64,000 bases of DNA, from assembly GCA_052266715.1 (NCBI GenBank), contig JBQPRB010000007.1; one strand, given 5' to 3'. Below, one piece after another: positions 16,880 to 26,548 of this stretch. Made by a program: the position numbers and the translations under genes. Each line of letters begins with the position of its first letter. Position 1 is the first letter of the stretch. This DNA comes from Jeotgalibaca sp052266715. Lineage in GTDB: Bacteria > Bacillota > Bacilli > Lactobacillales > Aerococcaceae. A model generated the notes under the pieces. The model saw only the letters and a list, made by a program, of their open reading frames with translations. It made no database searches and was not told the origin of the DNA.

Positions 16880-17968
16880 ATGACATGTTGGAATTTTTCT
16901 GCAGGCCCTGCAGTGTTACCTAAAGCAGTAATGAGAGAAGTACAAGAGGAACTGCTATCCTATAAAGGTAGTGAGATGTCCGTGATGGAGTTGAGTCATC
17001 GATCATCGTTATTCCAACAGATTATTTCTGATGCCGAGACTACTTTGAGAGAACTCATGGACATTCCGGATAATTACCACGTTTTATTCCTCCAAGGTGG
17101 TGCAAGTTTGCAGTTTGCGGCAGTTCCGATTAACTTGCTTGAAGATAAAAAAGCGGGTTATATTATTTCGGGATCCTGGGGACAGAAAGCATATGAAGAA
17201 GCACACAAGTTATTCCCAGAACGAGCAGTGATTATCGCAGATGCCAAAGACAATCACTATACGCAAATACCAGATGTGAAAATAGAAGATTCTTCTGAGT
17301 TTGATTACATCCATATCACGACAAATAATACCATTGAAGGAACGGCCTATCAAAATATACCAAAATACGGAGATATTCCTTTAGTTGCGGACATGTCCTC
17401 CAATATACTCTCTGCAAATTATGATGTGCGTGATTTTGGTTTAATTTATGCAGGTGCACAGAAAAATATCGGTCCAGCGGGTTTAACACTTGTAATCGTT
17501 CGTGAAGACTTAATCAAAGAGCACACCGCTACTATCCCAACAATGCTTGATTACAAAACACATATTAAAAACGACTCTATGTATAACACACCACCAACAT
17601 TCGCTATATATGTATCCAAGTTAGTGTTTGAATGGCTACGTGATTTTGGTGGTATTGATAGCATGGTCGCGTTGAACGAAAGAAAAGCGGGATTACTATA
17701 TAAAACAATCGAGGAATCTAATTTATTCAAGTCACCTGTTCACCTTGATTATCGTTCTTTGACAAATATTCCCTTTATTACAGGTGACAAAGAAGTTGAC
17801 AAGAAGTTTATAACTGAAGCCACTGCTGCTGGCTTTGTCAATCTTAAAGGCCATCGTTCAGTAGGAGGGATGCGGGCCAGTCTATACAATGCTTTTCCAA
17901 TTGAAGGGGTTGAGGCTTTGGTAACATTCATGAAAGAGTTCGAACAAAGAGAGGAACTTGAAAAATGA
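16880..17968 (+). CDS. serC: Phosphoserine aminotransferase
   Basis: SerC is a PLP enzyme that transaminates 3-phosphohydroxypyruvate with glutamate in serine synthesis. It opens with WNFSAGPAVLPKAVM, and VLFLQGGASLQFA and the PLP lysine region YAGAQKNIGPAGL are present. The final VGGMRASLYNAFP is the usual phosphate-binding end. I chose ATG 16880, which has TTGGAGTG upstream; an ATG at 16862 would place that site within the gene. Length 362 is typical. The stop overlaps the serA start by four bases. Confidence 0.95.
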   Translation: MTCWNFSAGPAVLPKAVMREVQEELLSYKGSEMSVMELSHRSSLFQQIISDAETTLRELMDIPDNYHVLFLQGGASLQFAAVPINLLEDKKAGYIISGSWGQKAYEEAHKLFPERAVIIADAKDNHYTQIPDVKIEDSSEFDYIHITTNNTIEGTAYQNIPKYGDIPLVADMSSNILSANYDVRDFGLIYAGAQKNIGPAGLTLVIVREDLIKEHTATIPTMLDYKTHIKNDSMYNTPPTFAIYVSKLVFEWLRDFGGIDSMVALNERKAGLLYKTIEESNLFKSPVHLDYRSLTNIPFITGDKEVDKKFITEATAAGFVNLKGHRSVGGMRASLYNAFPIEGVEALVTFMKEFEQREELEK

Positions 17969-19143
17969 AGGACATTCAAACATATAACCGTATTGCACCA
18001 GAAGGCTTAGAACTCTTGGATAAAACTGAATATGTCTTAAATGAAAGTCAGGATCCAGATGCCATTGTTTTAAGAAGTAAAGATTTACACGATATCACGT
18101 TCAATGATTCCTTGGTGGCAATTGCCAGAGCAGGAGCCGGGGTCAATAACATACCTCTAGAAAGATGTTCGGAGCACGGTATTGTGGTTTTTAACACACC
18201 CGGTGCGAATGCAAACGCAGTTAAAGAATTAGTATTAGCGGCCTTGGTCATGTCTGCACGCCCCATTTATCAAGGGTTACGTTGGGTTGAACATATGGAA
18301 GGAGATAATCTTCCCGAAATCGTAGAAGCCAACAAAAACCAGTTTGCGGGAACAGAACTGGCTGGTAAGCGACTGGCCGTAATTGGGTTAGGAGCGATTG
18401 GATCCTTGGTTGCCAATGATGCCTATAATTTAGGGATGGATGTTATCGGTTATGACCCCTATGTTTCTGTAGAAACCGCCTGGAATATCACGAGTCGTGT
18501 TAAAAAAGCGAATACTCTGCAAGAAGTCTTACGTGATGCCGATTATATAACTGTCCATGTTCCCGTTAACGACCATACCAAAGGGCTGGTTAATTCTGAT
18601 TTCCTGAATCAAATGAAGCCAGGTGCGACGTTATTGAACTTCGCACGCGATGGCATTATTGTGAGGGATGATATATTAGAGGCTTTGAATGACGGTTCTT
18701 TAAATAAATACGTGGCCGATTTTGCCGATGAAGCGTTTGTACGCCATCCAAAAGCATTAATATTCCCGCATTTGGGCGCCTCAACGGAAGAAGCTGAGGT
18801 AAACTGTGCCATCATGGCCGTTAAAACCCTTAAATATTTCCTGGAAACAGGTAATATTTTGCGGTCGGTTAATTTTCCAACCATTGATATCCCCCAACAA
18901 TCTCCCGTACGGATTACGCTGGTTAACCGCAATGTCCCGAACATGGTTGGCCAAATATCAGCCATTCTGGCTAAGCATTTTGTGAATATTGACAATATTA
19001 TGAACCGCAGTCGTGGTGATTTTGCCTACACAATCATCGATACTCCCGGGATGGATGAAAAATTATTAAAAGAAATTGTTACGGAAATGGATAACATTGA
19101 TGGTGTTTTAAGAACGAGAATCATTTATAGGAGGGATATTTAA
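17965..19143 (+). CDS. serA: D-3-phosphoglycerate dehydrogenase
   Basis: SerA oxidises 3-phosphoglycerate to 3-phosphohydroxypyruvate, the entry to serine synthesis. The NAD-binding GKRLAVIGLGAIGSLVAND and the catalytic His region IFPHLGASTEEAE are present. After residue about 315 a single ACT domain follows (RITLVNRNVPNMVGQISAIL), the likely site of serine feedback. Length 392 is that of the short ACT-containing form. It overlaps serC by ATGA and is followed within two bases by a DUF1015 gene, so the three form one operon. Confidence 0.95.
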   Translation: MKDIQTYNRIAPEGLELLDKTEYVLNESQDPDAIVLRSKDLHDITFNDSLVAIARAGAGVNNIPLERCSEHGIVVFNTPGANANAVKELVLAALVMSARPIYQGLRWVEHMEGDNLPEIVEANKNQFAGTELAGKRLAVIGLGAIGSLVANDAYNLGMDVIGYDPYVSVETAWNITSRVKKANTLQEVLRDADYITVHVPVNDHTKGLVNSDFLNQMKPGATLLNFARDGIIVRDDILEALNDGSLNKYVADFADEAFVRHPKALIFPHLGASTEEAEVNCAIMAVKTLKYFLETGNILRSVNFPTIDIPQQSPVRITLVNRNVPNMVGQISAILAKHFVNIDNIMNRSRGDFAYTIIDTPGMDEKLLKEIVTEMDNIDGVLRTRIIYRRDI

Positions 19144-19144
19144 T

Positions 19145-20407
19145 ATGGTAAGCATTAGGCCATTCCAAGCGATTCGACCTAATTCATTTGATGTGGAAAA
19201 AGTTGCAAGTTTACCTTATGACGTTGTAACAGACGAAGAAGTACGGAAATTAACTGAGAACAATCCAAAATCATATTTAAACATTGACCGTACCGACGTC
19301 CAATTTAATCAAGAAGTACCTAAAGATTCAGATGAAATATATCAAGTGGCCAAAGAAAATTTGGCTCATTTTTTAAACCAGGGTTGGTTAATCAAGGAAG
19401 AAAAACCTGCTTATTATATTTATCGCCTGATGCAAGGGGACCGTATCCAATACGGAATAGTAGCTACCATTGCAGTGGACGATTACTTGACTGGCAAAAT
19501 AAAACGACATGAATTTACGAGACCGGACAAAGAGCTGGACCGCATCAAACATAACGACGCTTCAGATGCAAATACCAGTCCAATTTTTCTTACGATGCGA
19601 AACCATGAAGTGTTTGCCGATGTTTCAAAACAAGTCAGGGATGAACAACTACCCATCTATACTTTCGATAGTTACAATGACACAAATCATTGTGTCTGGA
19701 GAATTACAGATCCAGAAATGATTGAAGCAATTACGAAAGCCTTTAGCAATGATATTGATGCGTTGTATATTGCGGACGGGCACCACCGTATGGAATCAGC
19801 GGCAAAGGTTGCACAAATGCGAAGGGAAGAGTACCCTGATGCTCCAGATGATGCTGAATTCAATTATTTTCTGGGGGTAATTTTCCCGGAAAATGAATTG
19901 ACGATTTTACCCTATAATCGAATCGTTGAAGGAAAGTTGTCAGATACAGACAAAAAAATAATCGCTGAATCGTTTGTAGTTGAGAAATTAAAAGAAGAAG
20001 TCTACACGCCGGAAAAAAGAGGAACTTTCGGTATGTATGTTGATGACGAATGGTATAAATTAACCATCAAATCCGACAAAGTCCCTGCCGATCCGGTGGC
20101 ATCTTTGGATGCGGCTTTACTGCAAAATTATGTATTGGCACCTGTTTTTGGTATTGAAAACCCCCGGACCGATAAACGCATTGATTTTGTAGGCGGGATT
20201 CATCCCATTACCGAATTAATGGCCCGCACCGGGGAAGATAAGGTAGCTTTCTCTCTTTATCCAACAACAATTGAGCAACTATTGACGGTCGCTGATAGCG
20301 GGGAAGTGATGCCTCCAAAATCGACATGGTTCGAACCAAAACTTCTCAGCGGTCTTTTTGTTCATCAATTTGAATCAGAAAAATACGTGAAGTCCAATGT
20401 GGAATAA
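19145..20407 (+). CDS. DUF1015 family protein
   Basis: This 420-residue soluble protein belongs to the DUF1015 family, often found with serC and serA in Firmicutes. It opens with SIRPFQAIRPNSFDVEKVASLPYDVV and carries the family motif YIADGHHRMESAAKV, which resembles a nucleotide- or phosphate-binding loop with paired histidines. No reaction is established. A TATGTAAT-type start follows GGAGGGATATTT, which lies within the serA end, so translation is probably coupled. A role in serine metabolism or in repair of a phosphorylated by-product is suggested only by context. Confidence 0.85.
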   Translation: MVSIRPFQAIRPNSFDVEKVASLPYDVVTDEEVRKLTENNPKSYLNIDRTDVQFNQEVPKDSDEIYQVAKENLAHFLNQGWLIKEEKPAYYIYRLMQGDRIQYGIVATIAVDDYLTGKIKRHEFTRPDKELDRIKHNDASDANTSPIFLTMRNHEVFADVSKQVRDEQLPIYTFDSYNDTNHCVWRITDPEMIEAITKAFSNDIDALYIADGHHRMESAAKVAQMRREEYPDAPDDAEFNYFLGVIFPENELTILPYNRIVEGKLSDTDKKIIAESFVVEKLKEEVYTPEKRGTFGMYVDDEWYKLTIKSDKVPADPVASLDAALLQNYVLAPVFGIENPRTDKRIDFVGGIHPITELMARTGEDKVAFSLYPTTIEQLLTVADSGEVMPPKSTWFEPKLLSGLFVHQFESEKYVKSNVE

Positions 20408-20457
20408 ATTTGCTATTTGTGCTATAGTAAACGGTAGTATTTAAAGGAGGTCCACCA

Positions 20458-20691
20458 TTGTACGACGTCTTATTAATCGCACTAATCATCGTATCAGTCT
20501 TGTTGATTATTACCGTTTTGATGTTGCCATCTAAAACGAATGCAGCAAGTGCCTTGAGCGGTGGAGCAGAAGCGCTATTCGGTAAACAAAAAGCAAGAGG
20601 TTTTGAAGCAGGCCTTAGAAGAATCGCTGCCGCATTGGGAACAGCTTTTATTGTTCTGGCATTGGCTCTGGCTTATCTTTCTTCAAACTAA
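20458..20691 (+). CDS. secG: Preprotein translocase subunit SecG
   Basis: SecG is the small accessory subunit of the SecYEG channel. It has 77 residues with two membrane segments at about 5-22 and 55-73, and the conserved middle GGAEALFGKQKARG. The start is TTG 20458 behind a perfect AAAGGAGGTCCACCA site. The secG-carboxylesterase-rnr-smpB order that follows is typical of Lactobacillales and Bacilli. Confidence 0.93.
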   Translation: MYDVLLIALIIVSVLLIITVLMLPSKTNAASALSGGAEALFGKQKARGFEAGLRRIAAALGTAFIVLALALAYLSSN

Positions 20692-20718
20692 TCATTAGAA
20701 AAGCAGTATTGAAAATGA

Positions 20719-20749
20719 AGCTGGGACTCTAGTCTCAGCTCCTTTTTTT
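20719..20749 (+). terminator. Terminator of secG
   Basis: AGCTGGGACT pairs with AGTCTCAGCT around two bases and is followed by CC and seven T. Transcription of the esterase gene probably restarts at TTGGTT (20748), N17, TACAAT (20771). Confidence 0.88.
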
Positions 20750-20776
20750 GGTTTTTTTGAGGACTTAAAGTACAAT
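20748..20776 (+). promoter_or_regulatory. Putative promoter of est-rnr-smpB
   Basis: TTGGTT at 20748 and TACAAT at 20771 have a spacer of 17 bases. The -35 box overlaps the end of the secG terminator. The first gene begins 32 bases after the -10 box. Confidence 0.55.
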
Positions 20777-20807
20777 AGAAGTAGCTACAAATGACGAGGT
20801 GACGCAA

Positions 20808-21569
20808 ATGACAAATATTAAATTACCACAATCTTTTTTCTTTGAAGCAGGTCCGAAAGCGGTACTCCTGTTACATGCCTATACTGGAAGTGCCAACGAT
20901 GTGCGGATGTTGGGAAGAAACCTGCAGCGAGCAGGCTATACCGTGTATGCGCCGAATTTTACGGGACACGCAACTGAACGTTTTGAGGATATCCTTGATC
21001 TAGGCAACCCAGAAAAATGGCTTCTAGATGTTAAAGAAGCAACGGCATTCCTGAAAGAAAAAGGTTATGGTGAAATTGCCGTATTTGGACTTTCTATGGG
21101 CGGTATTATGGCGACAAGAGCGCTGGAAACAGATAGCTATGTTGGAGGAGGATCTTTTAACTCGCCTATCATGCATATTGGTGATAGCAAAGTTCCAGCC
21201 GCTTTTGTTAATTATTATCGCAACTTTAATAAAAGACTAGGCATGTCTAAAGAGGAAATTGAATCCAACATGCCTCGTGTAAAACAAAAAATGAACGATC
21301 AACTCGATGCTATAACGGAATTTTCAAATGAGGTTATCGCTGAACTGGAAAAGATCAGGGTTCCTTACTATATCGCTTCTTCAGGAAAAGATGAGCTTAT
21401 CGATTCTAAAAATGGAGCCGTTTTACGAGATGCCCTGAACCCTTATACTGAAGTTGATTATAATGATTTTCCTGAAATGACACATGTTATAACCGTTGGA
21501 GCCAACAGAGAGCCGTTTGAAGCATCCGTAGAAGCATTCCTGGAAAAATTAAACTGGAAAGAAGGATGA
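20808..21569 (+). CDS. est: Carboxylesterase (alpha/beta hydrolase)
   Basis: This is a small cytoplasmic serine esterase of the Est30/YvaK type. The nucleophile elbow is FGLSMGG, the oxyanion region VLLLHAYTGSANDVRMLGR, and the late Asp and His are seen in SGKDELID and PEMTHVIT. Length 253 from ATG 20808 fits the family. I prefer this to an in-frame GTG at 20799 because GACGAGGTGA is then correctly placed. It overlaps rnr closely; the est-rnr pairing is conserved but its meaning is unknown. Confidence 0.9.
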   Translation: MTNIKLPQSFFFEAGPKAVLLLHAYTGSANDVRMLGRNLQRAGYTVYAPNFTGHATERFEDILDLGNPEKWLLDVKEATAFLKEKGYGEIAVFGLSMGGIMATRALETDSYVGGGSFNSPIMHIGDSKVPAAFVNYYRNFNKRLGMSKEEIESNMPRVKQKMNDQLDAITEFSNEVIAELEKIRVPYYIASSGKDELIDSKNGAVLRDALNPYTEVDYNDFPEMTHVITVGANREPFEASVEAFLEKLNWKEG

Positions 21570-21571
21570 GC

Positions 21572-23911
21572 ATGAGTAATATTGAAACGATTCGATCTGA
21601 AATAGTAGGACTTTTGAAAGAAAATGAACCGACAAGTTATTCCGTTCGCCAATTGAGTGAAGCATTAAATTATGAGGATGCTTCTCAATTTAGACAATTG
21701 ATTAAAGCAATTGCTTTAGCAGAGCGTGAAGAACAAATCGTTCTTAATAAAGAAGGAAAATTCCGTCTGAAAAGAGAATCTGGGACCATCATTGGTAAGT
21801 TTCGCGCGAATGACAGAGGTTTTGGATTTGTGGACTATGATCCAAATGAAGATGATATTTATGTCTCCAAAGAGTTTACCGGAAGTGCAATGGAAGGTGA
21901 TACTGTTGAGGTTAAAATTACGGGGAAACCAGAACCTTGGAACAGTAAAGGACCTGAAGGACGCGTCATTGCAATTATCACACGTAGTACCAATCGGATT
22001 GTTGGTGAGTTTTTCCCATATGACTCAGATAGACGGGAAGAAACTGGATTTTTAGGGTACGTAGTTCCGCAAGACAATAAAATTAACCATATGGTCGTAT
22101 ACGCGCTTCCAGAAGGCTTGCAAGCGGTAGAGGGCAGTATTGTTCTAGTCGAAGTAAAAGAGTATCCAACCGCAGAAAATCCGGTAGGGATGACAGGGTT
22201 CATTACCAAAGAAATTGGTCATAAAAATGCCCCGGGGGTTGATATTCTCTCCATTCTGTACAAATTAGGAATTCCAACTGAATTTCCGCAGGATGCTCTG
22301 GATCAGGCTGAAGATATCCCGTTTGAAATCCCACAGGAAGAAATTGACAACCGGGTTGATTTGCGTGAGGAAAAAATCATTACCATTGACGGTGCCGATG
22401 CAAAGGATTTGGATGATGCCATTTCATTCAAAATCCTGGAAAACGGCCATTATCAACTAGGCGTCCATATCGCTGATGTCTCTTATTATGTGACTGAAAA
22501 TTCAGCTATTGATAGAGAAGCTTATGAGCGGGGGACGAGTGTTTATTTAACCGATCGTGTTGTACCGATGTTACCGACAAAATTATCAAATGGCGTATGC
22601 TCCTTATTACCAAACGAAGACCGCTTGGCGATGTCATGTGTAATGGAAATCGATGACACCGGGAAAGTTGTTAATTACGATATCTTCCCAAGTATTATTA
22701 ATTCTAACCAACGTTTCACTTATACAGCAGTAAATGAGATTCTGGAAAATGGCAATCCCGAATTGCGTCGTGAATACGAAGAATTTGTAACCATGTTGGA
22801 AGGAATGCGCGATTTGCATCATATTTTAGAGCGTAAACGTCGCCAACGCGGCTCGATTGACTTTGATACGAGCGAGTCAAAAATCATTGTCGATGAGGAA
22901 GGCCATCCGCTCGAAATTCATGTGGTAGTACGTGGCGTCGGTGAGCGATTAATCGAATCATTCATGCTCTCAGCTAACGAGACCATTGCTGCGAATTATG
23001 ACAAGAAAAAACTGCCATTTATTTATCGGATTCATGAGCAGCCTGATCCTGCCAAGATGCTCCGCTTTATGGAGTTTGTAACGACCTTTGGTATTGTAAT
23101 GACTGGTTCAAATGAAAACATTAAGCCAAAACAACTTCAAAACGTCTTAAGACAAACAGATGGTGAGCCATATGATGCGGTGGTATCGACATTCTTGTTG
23201 CGTTCGATGAAGCAGGCTAAGTATGATATGACCCCGGTTGGACATTATGGTTTGGCAACACGAGACTATACGCACTTTACTTCACCAATTCGTCGCTATC
23301 CCGATTTAATCGTGCACCGCTTGATCCGTGAATATTCTCAAGGTAATATTTCCGCTAAGAAAGAAAAATGGGAAGGGAAACTTGAGGATATCGCTGTGAA
23401 GAGTTCCGTTAATGAAAGACGTTCCGTCGATGCCGAGCGTGAAACGGATGCATTGAAGAAAACGGAATTCATGGTGGACAAAGTTGGGATGCAATTCGAG
23501 GGTGTCATTAGTTCCGTAACCAAGTTTGGTATCTTTGTTGAACTTCCGAATACGGTTGAAGGATTGGTTCACATTTCGAAAATGGACCAAGATTATTTCA
23601 ACTTCATCGAAAGTCATATGGTATTATTAGGAGAACGCACAGGGATTGTCTACCGCATTGGTCAACGTGTTAAAATCGAAGTGACAAAAGCGGACGTTGC
23701 GACGCGTGAGATTGATTTTGCTTTAGTTGAAGATGCCGAATTAAATGTCTATGACAATGAGATGAACAAAGAACAAAAGAAAAAATCCGGCAGACGCAAC
23801 AAGAAAACTGCCGATAAACCGAAAGATTTTAAGAAAAAAGTAAGAGGCAGTGGTCCCAAAGATGGGAAAAATACCGGCAAAAAGAAAACAGGTAAAAAGA
23901 AACAAAGATAG
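21572..23911 (+). CDS. rnr: Ribonuclease R
   Basis: RNase R is a 3'-5' exoribonuclease that degrades structured RNA and works with tmRNA/SmpB on non-stop messages. In order it shows an N-terminal winged helix (residues 1-65), cold-shock domains (SGTIIGKFRANDRGFGFVDY), the RNB catalytic domain with TIDGADAKDLDDAISF holding the metal-binding aspartates, an S1 domain (EGVISSVTKFGIFVELP) and a Lys-rich tail of about 50 residues. Length 779 is typical. ATG 21572 is chosen because GAAGGA lies at the right distance; the ATG at 21566 has no spacing. smpB follows 17 bases later. Confidence 0.96.
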   Translation: MSNIETIRSEIVGLLKENEPTSYSVRQLSEALNYEDASQFRQLIKAIALAEREEQIVLNKEGKFRLKRESGTIIGKFRANDRGFGFVDYDPNEDDIYVSKEFTGSAMEGDTVEVKITGKPEPWNSKGPEGRVIAIITRSTNRIVGEFFPYDSDRREETGFLGYVVPQDNKINHMVVYALPEGLQAVEGSIVLVEVKEYPTAENPVGMTGFITKEIGHKNAPGVDILSILYKLGIPTEFPQDALDQAEDIPFEIPQEEIDNRVDLREEKIITIDGADAKDLDDAISFKILENGHYQLGVHIADVSYYVTENSAIDREAYERGTSVYLTDRVVPMLPTKLSNGVCSLLPNEDRLAMSCVMEIDDTGKVVNYDIFPSIINSNQRFTYTAVNEILENGNPELRREYEEFVTMLEGMRDLHHILERKRRQRGSIDFDTSESKIIVDEEGHPLEIHVVVRGVGERLIESFMLSANETIAANYDKKKLPFIYRIHEQPDPAKMLRFMEFVTTFGIVMTGSNENIKPKQLQNVLRQTDGEPYDAVVSTFLLRSMKQAKYDMTPVGHYGLATRDYTHFTSPIRRYPDLIVHRLIREYSQGNISAKKEKWEGKLEDIAVKSSVNERRSVDAERETDALKKTEFMVDKVGMQFEGVISSVTKFGIFVELPNTVEGLVHISKMDQDYFNFIESHMVLLGERTGIVYRIGQRVKIEVTKADVATREIDFALVEDAELNVYDNEMNKEQKKKSGRRNKKTADKPKDFKKKVRGSGPKDGKNTGKKKTGKKKQR

Positions 23912-23928
23912 AAATTGAGGTTGGGGAT

Positions 23929-24387
23929 ATGCCAAAAGGGGAAGGGAAAGTACTAGCACAAAATCGTCAGGCAAGTCATGAATATACTATTTTGGAAACC
24001 TTTGAAGCAGGTATCGTATTAAAAGGGACTGAAATCAAATCAATCCGTAATGGTAAACTAAATTTACGCGACGGGTATGTTTCCGTCCATAATGGCGAGG
24101 CATTACTGCAAAATGTGCATATTAGTCCATTTGAACAAGGGAACATTTTTAACCATGATCCACTTCGTAGCCGCAAGTTGTTGCTTCACAAAAAGCAGAT
24201 AAATTATCTAGCGGGTGAAGTTAAAACGCAAGGAACAACCATTATTCCATTAAAAGTGTATTTGAAGGATGGGTTTGCCAAAGTATTAATTGGCGTGGCA
24301 CAAGGTAAGAAGAAGTACGATAAGCGTGAAGCATTAAAACAAAAAGATATGAAGCGCGAAATCGATCGTGCATTAAAGAATCGCTAG
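23929..24387 (+). CDS. smpB: SsrA-binding protein
   Basis: SmpB binds tmRNA and delivers it to stalled ribosomes. The core ILETFEAGIVLKGTEIKSIR and HDPLRSRKLLLHKKQI are typical, and the basic C-terminal tail KKYDKREALKQKDMKREIDRALK is the part that enters the empty A site. Length 152 is normal. It follows rnr, and the partner RNA ssrA lies only 3 kb downstream. Confidence 0.96.
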   Translation: MPKGEGKVLAQNRQASHEYTILETFEAGIVLKGTEIKSIRNGKLNLRDGYVSVHNGEALLQNVHISPFEQGNIFNHDPLRSRKLLLHKKQINYLAGEVKTQGTTIIPLKVYLKDGFAKVLIGVAQGKKKYDKREALKQKDMKREIDRALKNR

Positions 24388-24395
24388 TAAAGAGG

Positions 24396-24423
24396 GATCC
24401 AGATTAATTTCTGGGTCTTTTTT
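24396..24423 (+). terminator. Terminator of smpB
   Basis: GATCCAGA pairs with TCTGGGTC (one G-U pair) around six bases, followed by six T. Confidence 0.85.
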
Positions 24424-24547
24424 GATGGATATTATGATAATATTTGATTATTTTGTTTTTGGGTCTGTTATTTTTACCATTAAAAAGATATGATAGAAGG
24501 GTAAATTACAAAATAATGATAGTTAAATGAAAAAAAGGGTGGTTTCT

Positions 24548-26530
24548 GTGGTTGTAGATAAGGATAAATATTTAAAGTTATTATCGAAGCAGTATCCGAC
24601 TATTGCAGATACAGTGACGGAAATCATCAATCTCGAAGCAATCATGAACTTGCCGAAAGCTACTGAGCATTTCATAAGTGATTTGCATGGGGAATATGAT
24701 GCCGTACAACATGTGTTGAGAAATGGTTCCGGGAACGTGAAGGAAAAAATCAGGGAAATATTTCAGGGTCGTCTTAGCACGCGAGAAATGAATCAATTGG
24801 CTACCATCGTTTATTATCCTGATGAGAAAGTGGATTTGATTGTTTCTGAACTAAGTACGCGCGAGGAAATCGAAGAATTTTATACGTTAACAGTGACACG
24901 CATCACTGAATTATGTGCTTTTGTTGTATCAAAGTATACACGCTCCAAGGTTAGAAAAGCACTTCCAGAAGACTATGCTTATATTATTGAGGAACTGCTG
25001 TTCAAAGATACCATCATGTCCAATAAAGAGCATTATTATGACAAAATCATTAATACCGTCATTTCCCTAAATCGTGGTAAACAGTTGATTGCGGCTTTTG
25101 CCCATGTTATCCAACGTTTGGTCGTCGATCATATTCATGTGGTGGGAGATATTTATGACCGGGGACCTTATCCTGATAAAATCATCGATACATTAATGGA
25201 TGGCCATGAACTTGATATTCAGTGGGGAAACCATGACGTATTATGGATGGGAGCAGCCAGTGGTTCCGCTGCCTGCATGGCAAACGTGATTCGTATTTGT
25301 GCCCGTTATGATAATCTGGAAATTATTGAAGATGCTTATGGTATCTCACTACGCCCATTGATGATTTTCTCGGAAATGTGTTACCCTGAAGATCGCTATG
25401 AACCGTTTTTACCAAAAATAAATCCGGATTCTGAAGATAAAATATACCCGGAAGAAATTCGCCAAATCGCAAAAATGAATCAAGCTATTTCCATCATCCA
25501 ATTCAAGCTGGAAGGAAATATCATTAAACGCCATCCTGAATTTGAAATGGAAAATAGCTTATTCCTAGACAAGATTGATTTTGAGGCCGGTACCGTTAGT
25601 ATTGATGGGAAAATATACCCGCTTCGCTGCAATTATTTCCCGACTATCGATCCAAACGATCCCTATGCTCTGACAGAGGATGAAAAAATGGTAGTGAAGC
25701 GTCTTATGGAAGGTTTCTTGAACAGTGAACGTCTCCAAAAACATATTCAGTTCCTGTATAGCAAAGGTTCACTATATCTTCGCTACAACGATAATTTGCT
25801 GTTCCATGGTTGTGTGCCGTTGAATGATGACATGACTTTCATGTCAATGACAATCAATAACAAATCCTACAAGGGTAAAGCGTTACTTGATAAATATGAA
25901 GATATTTTAAGAAAAGGTTACCTGAACCGTGAGTCTGGCTCGGATAATCAACGTTATTCCGATTATATGTGGTATCAATGGGAAGGAAAGGCTTCTTCGC
26001 TATTCGGCAAGGACAAAATGACGACATTCGAGCGATTATATATTGAGGATAAAGCCACCCATGTCGAACGTAAAAATGCCTATTATAAACAACGCGATAA
26101 TGTTGAAATGTGCAACATGATTTTGACCGAGTTTGGATTGGATCCAAGTAAAGGGCACATCATCAATGGGCATACACCAGTGAAAGAAAATCGTGGGGAG
26201 AACCCTTTGAAGGCAGGCGGAAAATTAATTGTCATTGATGGTGGTTTCTCTAAAGCCTATCAATCAACAACAGGTTTAGCTGGTTATACACTGCTGTATA
26301 ATTCCTTCGGTATGCAGTTGGTATCTCACCAACCCTTTACGTCTGTTCAGGATGCGATGGTAAATGAAATTGATATTGTGTCGACCAGACGTATCGTTGA
26401 CAAGGAATTACAGAGAAAAACCGTACGCGAAACGGATGTAGGCGTACGCTTGATGCAACAAGTAAATGACTTACAAGCCTTGCTTGCAGCCTACTATGAT
26501 GGTAGATTAGTAGAGAAAGTTAGTAAATAA
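24548..26530 (+). CDS. fbp: Fructose-1,6-bisphosphatase, class 3
   Basis: This gluconeogenic enzyme hydrolyses fructose-1,6-bisphosphate. It is the Firmicutes class 3 type with a calcineurin-like metal centre: HFISDLHGEYDAVQHVLRNGSG, VVGDIYDRGPYPDKIID and QWGNHDVLWMG provide the metal ligands, with INGHTPVKENRGENP and VIDGGFSKAYQ near the end. Length is 660 residues from GTG 24548, which has AGGGTGG upstream. An ATG at 24527 has no ribosome site near it and may be the annotated start in other records. Its reaction opposes glycolysis, whose genes lie 8 kb upstream. Confidence 0.94.
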   Translation: MVVDKDKYLKLLSKQYPTIADTVTEIINLEAIMNLPKATEHFISDLHGEYDAVQHVLRNGSGNVKEKIREIFQGRLSTREMNQLATIVYYPDEKVDLIVSELSTREEIEEFYTLTVTRITELCAFVVSKYTRSKVRKALPEDYAYIIEELLFKDTIMSNKEHYYDKIINTVISLNRGKQLIAAFAHVIQRLVVDHIHVVGDIYDRGPYPDKIIDTLMDGHELDIQWGNHDVLWMGAASGSAACMANVIRICARYDNLEIIEDAYGISLRPLMIFSEMCYPEDRYEPFLPKINPDSEDKIYPEEIRQIAKMNQAISIIQFKLEGNIIKRHPEFEMENSLFLDKIDFEAGTVSIDGKIYPLRCNYFPTIDPNDPYALTEDEKMVVKRLMEGFLNSERLQKHIQFLYSKGSLYLRYNDNLLFHGCVPLNDDMTFMSMTINNKSYKGKALLDKYEDILRKGYLNRESGSDNQRYSDYMWYQWEGKASSLFGKDKMTTFERLYIEDKATHVERKNAYYKQRDNVEMCNMILTEFGLDPSKGHIINGHTPVKENRGENPLKAGGKLIVIDGGFSKAYQSTTGLAGYTLLYNSFGMQLVSHQPFTSVQDAMVNEIDIVSTRRIVDKELQRKTVRETDVGVRLMQQVNDLQALLAAYYDGRLVEKVSK

Positions 26531-26548
26531 ATGAGCTAGAGGTGGATT